This document shows positions 9,175 through 18,760 of a stretch of DNA of 64,000 nt, one piece after another. Below the pieces are notes generated by a model. It did no database searches. It worked only from the letters and a program-made list of their open reading frames with translations, and was not told where the DNA came from. A program made the position numbers and the translations under genes. Within the stretch, counting starts at the first letter, position 1. The number at the start of each line of letters is the position of its first letter. The stretch is from Chloroflexota bacterium (lineage in GTDB: Bacteria > Chloroflexota > UBA11872). The DNA is taken from NCBI GenBank assembly GCA_022820025.1, contig JAJEGF010000025.1, positions 81,522-145,521 of the forward strand, given 5' to 3'.

Positions 9175-10301
9175 GCGCCAAGCTCCTGATGCTCAGCGGT
9201 GATCGGGATCTCACGACAGGCCGACGTGGGCCTTTCCACACAACCCTCGAAGGCCTTGCGGCCGAATTCGATCGTATCGACGTGCTTTCGCCGCGAGCCG
9301 ACGGTGCGCGGACGGTGGAGCCGCATCCGGGCGTACGCGTCGAACCCGCGCCGACCTCGCGCGCGCGCCAGTCGGCCTGGATGCGTCGCCGGGGCGCCGA
9401 ACTGTTGCGAGACCACACGCATGGACTGATTGTCAGCCACGACTACGGCATCTTTGCCAACGGCCGGGCAGCGACGCAGCTGTCGGGTCGCTTTGGGACG
9501 CCTTATGTCAGCGAGATTCACCACGTACCGGGTCACCCGAAGCGGGCCCAATGGTGGGAGCCGCTGGCGCAGTTGATCTATCGCGTGTATGTAACGCGCG
9601 TGGCACGCCGGGCGACTGCCATTCGCGTGGTCAATCGGCGAGAAGTTCCCGACCTGCTGGCGGGCTGGGGCGTGCAGGCGGAGCGGGTCCTGGTGCTGCC
9701 GTCGGCCTACATCGATCGTGATGTCTTCACGCCCCGCGACGCGGCAAAGGACTACGCCCTCGGATTTGTTGGGCGACTGGTGGCGAACAAGAACCTGGAC
9801 TACGTCGCCAGGATCTTCGCCGGAGTTGCAGCCGGAGACTCACAGGCGCGGTTTGCCGTCGCCGGCCAGGGGCCAAGGATGCGTTCGTTTCGTGGCGCGC
9901 TCGCGCGCTCCGGCATCCTGGACCGCGTCAGATTCGTTGAGTGGCTCGACCGTCCCGCCGAACTGGCCGATCTCTACCGACGCATGCGCGCGCTTGTTGC
10001 TCCTTCACTCAGCGAAGGCGGCCCACGGGTGTGCCTGGAGGCCATGGCCTGCGGCACGCCGGTCTTTGCCACGCCCGTCGGCGTGATGCCGGAGACTATT
10101 GAGCACGGCGTGAACGGCTGGCTGCTGCCATGGAGTGCCGAGGCCGGCGCGGCGATGGTCGAGGATGTGATTCGTGACTCCGACGGGCTGCGCGAGGCTG
10201 GCCGCGCCGCTCGGGCCGCCACGGCTCAGTTTGAGAAGTCCTCCGTGCTTGGCGCCTACGCTGCTTCGTATCGCCGGCTGGCCGAGAGCGGGGTGACGTG
10301 A
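9171..10301 (+). CDS. GT4 glycosyltransferase
   Basis: GT-B family 4 glycosyltransferase of 376 residues. The recognisable parts are the central FVGRLVANKNLDYVARIF (start of the C-terminal Rossmann domain), VAGQGPRM, and the donor-site SEGGPRVCLEAMACGTPVF with the two glutamates of the E-x7-E motif. The N-terminal acceptor half is more variable, beginning LLMLSGDRDLTTGRRGP. GTG 9171 overlaps the upstream stop by four bases and the TGA overlaps the next GTG, so it is translationally coupled on both sides. The sugar it transfers cannot be read from the sequence. Confidence 0.9.
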   Translation: MSAKLLMLSGDRDLTTGRRGPFHTTLEGLAAEFDRIDVLSPRADGARTVEPHPGVRVEPAPTSRARQSAWMRRRGAELLRDHTHGLIVSHDYGIFANGRAATQLSGRFGTPYVSEIHHVPGHPKRAQWWEPLAQLIYRVYVTRVARRATAIRVVNRREVPDLLAGWGVQAERVLVLPSAYIDRDVFTPRDAAKDYALGFVGRLVANKNLDYVARIFAGVAAGDSQARFAVAGQGPRMRSFRGALARSGILDRVRFVEWLDRPAELADLYRRMRALVAPSLSEGGPRVCLEAMACGTPVFATPVGVMPETIEHGVNGWLLPWSAEAGAAMVEDVIRDSDGLREAGRAARAATAQFEKSSVLGAYAASYRRLAESGVT

Positions 10302-11437
10302 GCCGGCCATCGGACAGCGACCTTCGGCTGCTGTTCGTGACCCAGGAACTCGACCGATCAAGCACCAACCTCGCAGTTGCCCACACCTGGGCGGCGGGAT
10401 TGGGTCAAAGAATCGAGGCCGTTCACGTCGTAGCCGCGCGCGTGGGCGACGTTGACCTCCCGTCCAACGTCTTCGTCCACGGTCTTGGCCGCGAGCGTGG
10501 ACGGTCACGCCGGTCGACGGCGATGGCGTTCGCCTGGGTTTGCGCGAAGCTCATCGTTCGACGTCGAGTGAATGTGGCGTTGGCTCACATGGTGCCTGCC
10601 TACGCCGTGGCCGTGTCGCCGATCACTCGCATTACCCGTACGCCGCTGGTGCTCTGGTACACGAGCCACGGGTCGACACCGATGTTGAAACGGGCAAACC
10701 GCCTGACGAACGCCGCGGTTACCGCCTCGCCCGACAGCTATCCGATACGGAGCGATCGAGCATTCGTCATAGGGCACGGGATTGATACCAAGCGATTTCG
10801 TCCAACGGCCGCGCGCAGGCAGGGGACCGGCCCGGTCATCGGGATGGCCGGACGCCTGACGCCGCTCAAGGGCTTTGAGCCGGGAATCCGGGCTCTCGCG
10901 GAGTTGCGACGCGCCAAATGCCCCGAAGCCACGCTGCGAATCGCCGGCGAGCCCTTTTATTCGTCAGATCGCTCATATGTCGACGAGTTGCGAAATCTCG
11001 CCGATAGGCTAGGCGTGCGTAACGCGGTGGAGTTGGTGGGCGCTGTACGCGGTGACGAGATGGCGGGGTTCTATGGATCGCTGGATGTGTTTGTGAATTG
11101 GCGTGCGCAACCGGCCCTGGACAAGACGGGTCTGGAGGCTCTGGCTTGCGCCACGCCGTTGGTGACCAACAACAGCGCCTACGGCGGCGTGCTGGGAGAG
11201 CTGGCCGATGCGGTACTCGTCGGCGACTCCGGTTCGGAACTGGCTGCCGGACTGACTCGTCTGCTCGGTTTGCCGGCTGAACACAAGCAGACCTCCGTCA
11301 AGCGTTTGCGATCTGCCGTCATTCGCGAACACGGTGCGAGCGGGTGGGCCGAACGCCTGGTGCGCGTCTGTAACGCGCTGCGCGCGGGCGCGCGACCCCC
11401 GTTCCCGTCAGTTGCGGAGTCGGACGACGCGCCATGA
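10298..11437 (+). CDS. GT4-like glycosyltransferase, divergent donor motif
   Basis: A 379-residue GT-B protein. The C-terminal half is clear (GMAGRLTPLKGFEPGI, RIAGEPFY, VELVGAVRGDEMAGFY). The donor motif reads WRAQPALDKTGLEALACATPLV, so the first glutamate of the usual E-x7-E is replaced (ALDKTGLEA); only the second Glu remains. It may use a different sugar or be weakly active. GTG start with GTGA overlap upstream; the stop overlaps the acyltransferase ATG (ATGA). Confidence 0.82.
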   Translation: MSRPSDSDLRLLFVTQELDRSSTNLAVAHTWAAGLGQRIEAVHVVAARVGDVDLPSNVFVHGLGRERGRSRRSTAMAFAWVCAKLIVRRRVNVALAHMVPAYAVAVSPITRITRTPLVLWYTSHGSTPMLKRANRLTNAAVTASPDSYPIRSDRAFVIGHGIDTKRFRPTAARRQGTGPVIGMAGRLTPLKGFEPGIRALAELRRAKCPEATLRIAGEPFYSSDRSYVDELRNLADRLGVRNAVELVGAVRGDEMAGFYGSLDVFVNWRAQPALDKTGLEALACATPLVTNNSAYGGVLGELADAVLVGDSGSELAAGLTRLLGLPAEHKQTSVKRLRSAVIREHGASGWAERLVRVCNALRAGARPPFPSVAESDDAP

Positions 11438-12039
11438 ACCTGGACCCGTCGAGGCAGCTTGCCCGTCTTGTCGGTCAGTTGCCGGACCTGCAGATCATCC
11501 CCCCGTACCAGCGCCTGCTCTGGACACTTCGAGCAATGCTGCTGCGGCGGGCGGCCGGTGTGACCTGCGGCCAGCGAGTTCGAGTGGACAGTCGCTTCTA
11601 CTACCCGGCCGGCCTGCGCCTGAACCTGGGCGACGGCACGCACATAAAGCGTGACGTGCGTGCTGGGTGGGAGCCGGGGCGTGCGCCCAACACCGAACTC
11701 TCGATCGGGCCCGGAACTGAGGTCCTGTCCGAGACGCACCTCGATTGCACGGGCGGCATTCAGGTGGGCGAGCGATCGCACATCGGGCGTCGCTCGACCA
11801 TCTACACCCACCGCCATGTGCTGGACCGCCGGGACACGCCGGCGTTGGATGCGCCCATCGAGACGGCGCCGGTGATCATTGGCAACGACGTCATGCTCTA
11901 TAGCGAGGTCGTGGTGCTGCCTGGCGTGACTATCGGCGACGGAGCGGTCGTGGCCGTGCGTTCGGTCGTGTCCGACGACGTGCCGCCGTACGCGATCGTG
12001 GCGGGGATGCCCGCGCGGGTCATCCGGGAGCGAGCGTAG
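11434..12039 (+). CDS. Left-handed beta-helix (hexapeptide) acyltransferase
   Basis: A 201-residue acyltransferase of the WbbJ/LacA/NodL type, expected to O- or N-acetylate a sugar with acetyl-CoA. Imperfect hexapeptide repeats run from about residue 60 to 185 (LSIGPGTEVLSET, VGERSHIGRRSTI, VIIGNDVMLYSEVVVLPG, VTIGDGAVVAVRSVV), ending in the typical YAIVAGMPARVIRERA. The conserved histidine pair in IYTHRHVLDRRD probably sits at the active site. It is tightly coupled to the preceding glycosyltransferase and followed after four bases by the 602-residue protein. Confidence 0.88.
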   Translation: MNLDPSRQLARLVGQLPDLQIIPPYQRLLWTLRAMLLRRAAGVTCGQRVRVDSRFYYPAGLRLNLGDGTHIKRDVRAGWEPGRAPNTELSIGPGTEVLSETHLDCTGGIQVGERSHIGRRSTIYTHRHVLDRRDTPALDAPIETAPVIIGNDVMLYSEVVVLPGVTIGDGAVVAVRSVVSDDVPPYAIVAGMPARVIRERA

Positions 12040-12043
12040 GGCC

Positions 12044-13852
12044 GTGATGGTTGATGTCATTCAGTCGCCGACGTTGACCGCGCGTGCCGCATGGGTGCTG
12101 GCAACGGCGTCATCGGCTTTTGAACGCCTGCGGGATAACAACGGCTACACGCGGTGCCCGGAGCACAAAGTCGACCATACCGGCAAGACGGCCCGCAGCA
12201 TCGTGATCAACTGTGCGCTGCACGCGCACACGAATCAGGATCGGTATCTGTCAAGGGCCGTGGCAACGGCCAGGCGCGTGGCGGCGCGCCTCGCGCCCGA
12301 CCCAGGCGCAGACGGAGCCTGGGTGTTTTTTCCAGGCCTTCACGATCCTCGCAACAACTCGACCAACATCATCGACGCCGGAGAATGCGTGGACGCCCTG
12401 GCAACGCTGTTGCTGCATGCTGGCGATGAGCTGGCGGCGGATGACCGGCTGTCGATCGAACAGGCGATTCGGCTCTGCTGCGACACCTACCTGCGAAACA
12501 ACGTCGTCGACAAACCAGTCGTCAATCAGCGGCTCTGGGGCGCCATGGGATTGGCGGCAGCTTCGGCCGCGCTGGACGAGCCGGCCTGGGCACGGGCCGT
12601 CGTGGATTCGGTGAGCGGCGCGCTGGCCGAAATGCGGTCGGATGGCTCCTTCGCGTACGTGCGCGATGCGGCCTTGCTGGGGGAAGGCGTCGGAATCACC
12701 GACCTGACGGTCCACTACCACAGCCGCTGTGTGGCCTTCGCTCGCTACGCCCTGCGGCACATCAATGCGGAAGCGTCGTTCGAGGACCGCCTGTGCGATG
12801 GCGCTGATTTTCTAGCGTTTGTGCTTCGGCCCGACGGCGTGATGCCGCTGGGCCTTGAAGGCAAGCGGTGGTTTTGGGACGCGGACGCGGAGGTCGGCTC
12901 GGCGCCGTACGGCGCGTATGTGCTGGCGGCCGACGGTCGTTCGTCGCTGTTGCCGTTGGCCGGACGAGTTGCGGCCCAGAGCGCCGCCGCGATGGGCGAG
13001 GGCGGGCTGATTGATGCGACTACGGGCGCCCCGGCCTTCGTCTGCCGGTACATGCACACGGCGGACCTCGCCTGGCTGGCGCGGGCTCACGCGGCGGCCG
13101 ACCTAGACGACTTGCCGAGCAACCCGCCCACGGGCGGACGCTCCGCTCCGGCCGTCGCGCGTGACGCCGGCGTGGCCCGGCTGGAGTCTCCGCGTCTGTG
13201 CGCGCTGGTTCGAACACACAAACAACCGGCCGACCGGCTGGTCGGCGGCCGCATTGGTGGTGGCGGCCTGGTCTACGTAGGGAACGCCCGTGCCGGCTGG
13301 CGGAACGAGTTGCGCTTTCGCTCAGAGCCGGACATACCGGAGGCAACCTGGGAGGTTTCGCCAGGTCCTCGGCGTCGGATGCTGCCTGACCTGCGACGCG
13401 TCCTGGCTCGCCGCGAATCGCGCTTTCTCCTGCACATTGCACGCTCGCACGCGTATGCCGGGCGCCGGCGGTACGCGCTCGATTTCCTATGGCGTCACTT
13501 TGGTCCGCCGGCCTGGCGTGCAAGCCGGCGTTGGCTGTCCAGCCATGCCCTTCAGGGCGACGTCGAAGTCACCGACGACGAATTGACGGTCGCATCCGGT
13601 TTGGCGCTTGCCGACGGACGTGCACACGACGGGGTGCGAACCAGGCGAACCTATCGGGTTGAGGCAAGCGACCTTGCGGTCCGCGACCAGCTTGAGACCT
13701 CGAACGACATGGCAGACGCGCGGTATTTGCTGCCGGCCGCGACGCGGGAGCTGCAGGTCGACTCGGATGCTCCCTGGCGCCGGGCGGGGAACGTCATCGA
13801 GATTGGCCCGCTCCCGGCGGACGCCACGGTGTGCGTCGAGTATCGGATCTAG
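12044..13852 (+). CDS. Uncharacterised 602-residue protein, alpha-toroid-like N-terminal half
   Basis: I do not recognise a named family. Residues ~10-340 are helical with repeated small-residue/aromatic patterns (NNGYTRCPEHKVD, VVNQRLWGAMGLAAAS, LTVHYHSRCVAFARYAL, APYGAYVLAA), as in (alpha/alpha) toroid polysaccharide lyases and GH88/GH105-like hydrolases. Residues ~380-602 look beta-rich (GGGLVYVGNARAGWRNELRF, YRVEASDLAVRDQLETS), as in heparinase II/III-like two-domain enzymes. No signal peptide is seen, so it may act in the cytoplasm or have another role in glycan maturation. Start GTG 12044 or ATG 12047; both sit just after the acyltransferase stop. Confidence 0.75.
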   Translation: MMVDVIQSPTLTARAAWVLATASSAFERLRDNNGYTRCPEHKVDHTGKTARSIVINCALHAHTNQDRYLSRAVATARRVAARLAPDPGADGAWVFFPGLHDPRNNSTNIIDAGECVDALATLLLHAGDELAADDRLSIEQAIRLCCDTYLRNNVVDKPVVNQRLWGAMGLAAASAALDEPAWARAVVDSVSGALAEMRSDGSFAYVRDAALLGEGVGITDLTVHYHSRCVAFARYALRHINAEASFEDRLCDGADFLAFVLRPDGVMPLGLEGKRWFWDADAEVGSAPYGAYVLAADGRSSLLPLAGRVAAQSAAAMGEGGLIDATTGAPAFVCRYMHTADLAWLARAHAAADLDDLPSNPPTGGRSAPAVARDAGVARLESPRLCALVRTHKQPADRLVGGRIGGGGLVYVGNARAGWRNELRFRSEPDIPEATWEVSPGPRRRMLPDLRRVLARRESRFLLHIARSHAYAGRRRYALDFLWRHFGPPAWRASRRWLSSHALQGDVEVTDDELTVASGLALADGRAHDGVRTRRTYRVEASDLAVRDQLETSNDMADARYLLPAATRELQVDSDAPWRRAGNVIEIGPLPADATVCVEYRI

Positions 13853-13854
13853 GC

Positions 13855-15063
13855 GTGGACGCGTCGCTGCGCATCGTGATGGTTGCGAACGCGCGGATTC
13901 CCAGCGAACGCGCCCATCCGCTGCAGATCATGCACATGGCCGCTGGCTTTGCGTCAGGCGGGGCCACCGTATTGCTCGCGTACGCCCGCCGTGCGAACAC
14001 CGCGGCCATGCGCGCCGTGAGCGACCCGTTCCAGTTTGCCGGCGTATCCAAGACGTTCGCATTGGTCGGACTGCCGACGGTCGACGCCATCAAGCGCGTC
14101 ACGATCGACTGGCCGATCCTCAATCATGGCCCGATCAGGCTTGCCGCGCACCTGCTGCAGCTCTGGTCGTTCGCCGTCGCCGCGCTCACCGTCGTGCGTC
14201 GGTGGAAGCCGCACGTGGTCTACAGCCGCGATCTGCTGCCCCTGGCGGTCTTGCGGCTGCTCTTGGGACAGCCGGCTCGCTTTTGCTTTGAGGTGCATAC
14301 CGTGCCTCGCTCGCGCCTGTCGGCGGTCCTGCACCTGTGGGCCGCGCGCCGGATGGATGCAGTGATTGCCATCACTGAAGGCCTGCGGCGGTGGTATGTC
14401 GAGGCTGGATTCGAACCGAATCGGCTATACGTTGCGCCGGACGCCGTGGACATCGAGGCGTTTGCAGATCGCGACCGCGGCGCGGCGAGGACCGAAGTCG
14501 GCATACCGGACGACGCGCCCGTCGTCTGCTATCTGGGCCACCTGTATCCATGGAAGGGCGTGGACACGCTGGTCGAGGCGGCGCGGCGCGCATCGACGGA
14601 CGTTCAGTGGATCATTGTGGGCGGCATTCCGCCTGACCTGGATCGCATCAGGGCGGCGGCCTCTGATCTGCCAAACGTTCACGTCACCGGCCACCTGGCG
14701 CCCGACGATGCGCGCAAATACCTGGTCGCCGCGGACGTGGCGGTGATTCCGTTCAGCGCTCGGCAGGTCATCTCCCGCGAACACACGTCGCCTCTGAAAC
14801 TGTTCGAATACATGGCCGCCGAGCGTCCGATGGTGGCCAGTGACTTACCCTCACTGCGCGAGGTCTTGCACGATGAACGCAACGCCCTGCTCGTGGCGCC
14901 CGACGAGCCGAGCGCGCTGGCAAGCGCCGTCGATCGTCTGCTGACCGACAAGGCGCTGGCTGCCCGCCTGGCCAGCGCCGCTCGTTTGGAGGTGGAGAGC
15001 CGTACATGGACGCAGCGCGCCGCGGCTATCCGCGAATTCCTGGAATCTGCGCCGGCCTCTTGA
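13855..15063 (+). CDS. GT4 glycosyltransferase
   Basis: Family 4 glycosyltransferase of about 402 residues. N-terminal half: IVMVANARIPSERAHPLQIM and VVYSRDLLPLAVL. C-terminal half: VCYLGHLYPWKGVDTLVEAA, then TSPLKLFEYMAAERPMVAS, a form typical of Fuc4NAc/mannosyl-type GT4 enzymes with K and E in the donor site, and MASDLPSLREVL. GTG 13855, two bases after the upstream stop, is preferred; an ATG at 13831 in the same frame would overlap the preceding gene by 22 bases. The stop TGA overlaps a TTG that probably starts the next gene. Confidence 0.88.
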   Translation: MDASLRIVMVANARIPSERAHPLQIMHMAAGFASGGATVLLAYARRANTAAMRAVSDPFQFAGVSKTFALVGLPTVDAIKRVTIDWPILNHGPIRLAAHLLQLWSFAVAALTVVRRWKPHVVYSRDLLPLAVLRLLLGQPARFCFEVHTVPRSRLSAVLHLWAARRMDAVIAITEGLRRWYVEAGFEPNRLYVAPDAVDIEAFADRDRGAARTEVGIPDDAPVVCYLGHLYPWKGVDTLVEAARRASTDVQWIIVGGIPPDLDRIRAAASDLPNVHVTGHLAPDDARKYLVAADVAVIPFSARQVISREHTSPLKLFEYMAAERPMVASDLPSLREVLHDERNALLVAPDEPSALASAVDRLLTDKALAARLASAARLEVESRTWTQRAAAIREFLESAPAS

Positions 15064-17633
15064 GACAGCTGGGCCAAACTCTCGCCGGGATTCTCGCTGG
15101 GCTTGAACAGGCCTCGACCGCGCAGCGTCGCGCGCTTGTAGCCACTGGCCTATTGGCGCCGCTGCTGGTGCTCTATCGCGATCTGCTCTTTGCCGGCGCT
15201 CCCTGGCTGGACCTTGACCTGCTGTTGAGTTACCAGCCCCGGTATGCCCTGCTTGCCGAGGGCGTCCGCGAAGGACGAATCCCGCTGTGGGCCGACGGCA
15301 TGCTGGCGGGCTTCCCGGTCGCGTTTTCCGAATTCGGCTGGTTCTACCCGCTGACCTGGCTGCTGCTTTGGATCTTCGAGCCGCTGCGCGCCTATTTCAT
15401 TGAACTGGCGCTGGGCCTGGCCCTCGCGTCCGCGGCGGCCTATTGGCTGGGCCGGGTGTGGGGGCTGACCCGGCCCGGCGCCTTCGTGGCCGCGTTTCTC
15501 TTCACCTACGGCGGATTCGTTTTCGCAACGTCTCGATTCCTCAACTACGCCGACATATTTTTCGCGCTGCCGGCGGGAATCGGCGCAATTGAACTTATAG
15601 CCCGTGGGCAACGCCGCTACAGCGGGCTCCTGGCGATTTGTGCCGCCGTTACCGTGCTGGCCGGCCATCCGCAGATTGCGTTGCTGTGGGGTTTCGTCTG
15701 GCTGCTCTTCGCCGCCACGCGATTCTGGTGGAACTGGGGTGACCTTGGACTTGCACGGGCGGCGAAAAACGCGGGATGGACAGGTGTCGCTGCCGTCGTG
15801 GGCCTGGCCGTCGGCGCCGTCCGACTCCTGCCAACGCTTACAACCACGGATCTCTCCGCTCGGGCTGGCGGGCTTGACTTTGCCACCGCGTCGCAAGGGT
15901 CGATTCCGCCGTGGAGCCTCATTGTGGGCTACCTGTATCCGTCATTCGAGATTCCCCGAGTGCTGAATGAAACCCTCAATGCCGAAGAACTTCTCTACCT
16001 CGGGCTTGCCGGGCCGGCGCTGGCGCTGATCGCGGTGGTAACCGGTTGGCGGCGGCGGCTCATCTGGTTCCTGAGCGGTCTTGTCCTGCTGACCTGGATC
16101 CTGTCCATGGGCTCGTACAGCCTCGGCTTTCCCTTGCTCCATAAGTTGCCGCTCTTTGAGTTCTTCCGCCAGCCAGCACGTTTCGGAATCGTGGCGTCGT
16201 TCGGTTTGGCATTCCTGGCGGCGATCGGGATTGAGCGGATAGGCGCCGACGATCTCCGCTCGAGCCTGCTGGTGCGCTGGATCGGCCGCGCCTGGGTGTG
16301 GCTGGCCGGGCTGATCGGAGCGGGAACGGTCGCTGCCACGATCGTGCTTTCCGGATTTGCCTTCCTGATTGTTCCCTACGCCTACGACTACATCGATCGG
16401 GCCATCGTCGGCTCGGAAGGGCGATTCCTGACCGCCGAACGCTATTACCGCACGTTCGATCAGCTGTACGAACAAATGACGGCCGCGTTCAGCCTTGAGT
16501 TTTGGGCGCCGCGCTGGACGCTGTTGGCGGCACTGCTGACCGCCCTGGTGTTCTGGCGCTATCTGCGCGGCCGAATAGCACCGACCAGCACCTTGGCCGC
16601 GCTTGGCGTGGTGCTGGCGTTTGACGTGTTGCTGGCGCCGTTCCACGGGATTCCAACCGTGCCCGGTGACTGGTACGCCCGAGATCCGCAGGCCGCCAGC
16701 GTGGTGCCGGCGGACTCCGACAGCGACTGGCGGGTGTTCTCGTACCGCAGCCAGGCACAGAAGTTTGAGCTGTCAACCGCCGCGGGAACGGAGTTGGATC
16801 GAACGCGCCGCGATCTGCTGGAGTACGTCTTTCTCAATGAAACGCTCGCGCCCAACCTCCCCATGGCGGGTGGGCGTGCGTCAATCGACGGCTACGAGAA
16901 CCTGATGCCGCGGGCCACCGCCGAGTACCTTGCCTATGTCGGCAGCGAGCGCTCCACGGTTGCCGGCTTCGCATCGGACGCGGCCCTGGATGCCGATGCG
17001 CGCACCGAGATGCTGCGGCGTCGTGCGCCTGCCCTGGCGGCCGCGAACGTGCGCTTCGTGACCTCAGGCGTGCCGGTTGATGTACCCGCCCTGCGCCAGG
17101 TCCGGGTGGAAGACCTTGCACTGCCGCCGTGGGCATCGGTTAACCAGAATCTGTACGTATATGAAGTTGCGGACTGGGCTCCGCGCGCGTGGGTCGCGCA
17201 TGACTGGCGGATCATCGAGCCGGGGGCGTCAACGTCTTCCATGCTGGATGCTCTCGCCGATCGTCCGGACCTGCCGATGGTCGATCGTGATCCCGGGATT
17301 CGTGCGACGAACGGCGACGGCATCGACGTGGTGCATCCCCCGGAACGCAGCGCAGGCGCGGTAACCGTGCGGGTGGAGTTGAGCCAGCCTGGATTGCTGG
17401 TGTTCAACGAGGCGATGTTTCCGGGGTGGAAGGCAAGCGTGAACGGGCGCCCAACGGAAATGGTCACGGTGAACGCGCTTATGCGCGGGGTGCCGATCGC
17501 CAGCGCCGGTCCGCACACGGTCGCGATGACGTATGAGCCGCCGGGCTTTGCTGCCGGTCTCGTGGTCTCCTTCGTGGCTCTGGGAGCGATGGTCGTGCTG
17601 GCTGCCGCAGGAATCTGGGCCGACCGCCGGTGA
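15060..17633 (+). CDS. YfhO-like large membrane protein
   Basis: Integral membrane protein (857 residues from TTG 15060) resembling YfhO-type GT-C proteins, which act on lipid-linked sugars in wall or lipoteichoic-acid glycosylation. The first extracytoplasmic loop has DLDLLLSYQPRYALLAEG and GRIPLWADGMLAGFP, the family hallmark. About a dozen membrane helices follow to ~residue 525. A long beta-rich domain closes with PGLLVFNEAMFPGWKASVNG and a final helix (VVSFVALGAMVVLAAAG), as in YfhO relatives. TTG 15060 gives the TTGA overlap common here; an in-frame ATG at 15006 would overlap the upstream gene by 58 bases. Start uncertain. Confidence 0.82.
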   Translation: MRQLGQTLAGILAGLEQASTAQRRALVATGLLAPLLVLYRDLLFAGAPWLDLDLLLSYQPRYALLAEGVREGRIPLWADGMLAGFPVAFSEFGWFYPLTWLLLWIFEPLRAYFIELALGLALASAAAYWLGRVWGLTRPGAFVAAFLFTYGGFVFATSRFLNYADIFFALPAGIGAIELIARGQRRYSGLLAICAAVTVLAGHPQIALLWGFVWLLFAATRFWWNWGDLGLARAAKNAGWTGVAAVVGLAVGAVRLLPTLTTTDLSARAGGLDFATASQGSIPPWSLIVGYLYPSFEIPRVLNETLNAEELLYLGLAGPALALIAVVTGWRRRLIWFLSGLVLLTWILSMGSYSLGFPLLHKLPLFEFFRQPARFGIVASFGLAFLAAIGIERIGADDLRSSLLVRWIGRAWVWLAGLIGAGTVAATIVLSGFAFLIVPYAYDYIDRAIVGSEGRFLTAERYYRTFDQLYEQMTAAFSLEFWAPRWTLLAALLTALVFWRYLRGRIAPTSTLAALGVVLAFDVLLAPFHGIPTVPGDWYARDPQAASVVPADSDSDWRVFSYRSQAQKFELSTAAGTELDRTRRDLLEYVFLNETLAPNLPMAGGRASIDGYENLMPRATAEYLAYVGSERSTVAGFASDAALDADARTEMLRRRAPALAAANVRFVTSGVPVDVPALRQVRVEDLALPPWASVNQNLYVYEVADWAPRAWVAHDWRIIEPGASTSSMLDALADRPDLPMVDRDPGIRATNGDGIDVVHPPERSAGAVTVRVELSQPGLLVFNEAMFPGWKASVNGRPTEMVTVNALMRGVPIASAGPHTVAMTYEPPGFAAGLVVSFVALGAMVVLAAAGIWADRR

Positions 17634-18760
17634 AGCTGGCGTTGGTCAGCGATGCCCTCGATCCAACCAATGGATGGGGGCGTTACGCGGGCGAGCTGGC
17701 ACGGGAGCTGATCGCCGCGGGAGTTGACCTGCGTCTCGTCAGTCCCCGCAGCCTGGCGACGATGGCCGACTTGTGCGACCACCCGGACCACATAGCCATT
17801 CCCTCGTTTCAACACGGGCGGCGCCATCCGCTTCGGGTCCTCCAGCGCACGTTTCCGCCGCTGCAAAGAGCCCTCCGAGGCGTGGAGGTCATTCACTGCC
17901 TCGTGGAGCCGTACGCGCCAGCGGTAGCACTGGCGGCGGGTCGACGGCCGTACCTCGTGTCGCTCGTTGGAACGTATTCCATCCCCTCCGGGCGGCCGAA
18001 GTTGGAGCGCTGGGCGCTGCGCTGGGCGCTGCGGCGGGCGCGAGGCCTGCCTGCCATCAGTGGATATACCCGACAACGAGTCGAGAACGACTTAGACGTG
18101 ACGCAAACGAGCGTCGTACCACTGGCGGTGCGGACCGAGGACTTCCAGCGCGAGCGTCCGCCGCATCGAGAATCCGGGCTCATTGTCTCGGTCGGCGAAT
18201 GCAAACCTCGTAAGGGATTCGACCTGGCGCTTGAGGCATTTGCGCAACTCAAGTCCGAGGGCGTTGCCGACCGATACGTCATAGTTGGACCGATCAATCC
18301 ATCGTCGCCATACGTCGCTGGGCTGCTCGGCAGGATTCGCGAGCTAGGGCTCGATAGGGACGTCACGCTGACCGGCGTGGTCAGCGAGGACGAACTCGTG
18401 GACTGGTACTACCGCGCACGCGTCGTGACGATGCCGTACCGGCTGGCAGGATCCGATTTCGACGGTTTCGGCCTGGTGCTGCTGGAAGCGAACGCCTGCG
18501 GGACGCCCGTCGTCAGCGCCCGCGATTCGGGGGCCGAGGAGCCGGTCGTGCACGGCGAGAACGGTCTGCTGGTTCAACCGGATAGCGTTCCAGCCTTGAC
18601 CGATGCGCTGCGCACCGTCCTAACCGATACGGCCTACTGGCAGGCGCTGGCCGAGGGGGCGCGATGCCGGGCGGCCGCAATGTCGTGGCGCCGGTCCGCG
18701 GAGCGGCTGCTGGAGGTCTACGCCGACGTACTGGGGCGTCGCCTGGAGGCGCGAGCGTGA
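17630..18760 (+). CDS. GT4 glycosyltransferase
   Basis: A 376-residue GT-B enzyme. Start of fold: LALVSDALDPTNGWGRYAGELARELIAA with the glycine-rich loop. C-terminal half: SVGECKPRKGFDLALEAFAQL, VIVGPINPSSPY, then the donor site DFDGFGLVLLEANACGTPVV (E-x7-E variant with D in first place) and NGLLVQPD. GTG 17630 overlaps the YfhO-like stop and its own stop overlaps the flippase GTG, so it is embedded in the same transcript. Confidence 0.9.
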   Translation: MKLALVSDALDPTNGWGRYAGELARELIAAGVDLRLVSPRSLATMADLCDHPDHIAIPSFQHGRRHPLRVLQRTFPPLQRALRGVEVIHCLVEPYAPAVALAAGRRPYLVSLVGTYSIPSGRPKLERWALRWALRRARGLPAISGYTRQRVENDLDVTQTSVVPLAVRTEDFQRERPPHRESGLIVSVGECKPRKGFDLALEAFAQLKSEGVADRYVIVGPINPSSPYVAGLLGRIRELGLDRDVTLTGVVSEDELVDWYYRARVVTMPYRLAGSDFDGFGLVLLEANACGTPVVSARDSGAEEPVVHGENGLLVQPDSVPALTDALRTVLTDTAYWQALAEGARCRAAAMSWRRSAERLLEVYADVLGRRLEARA

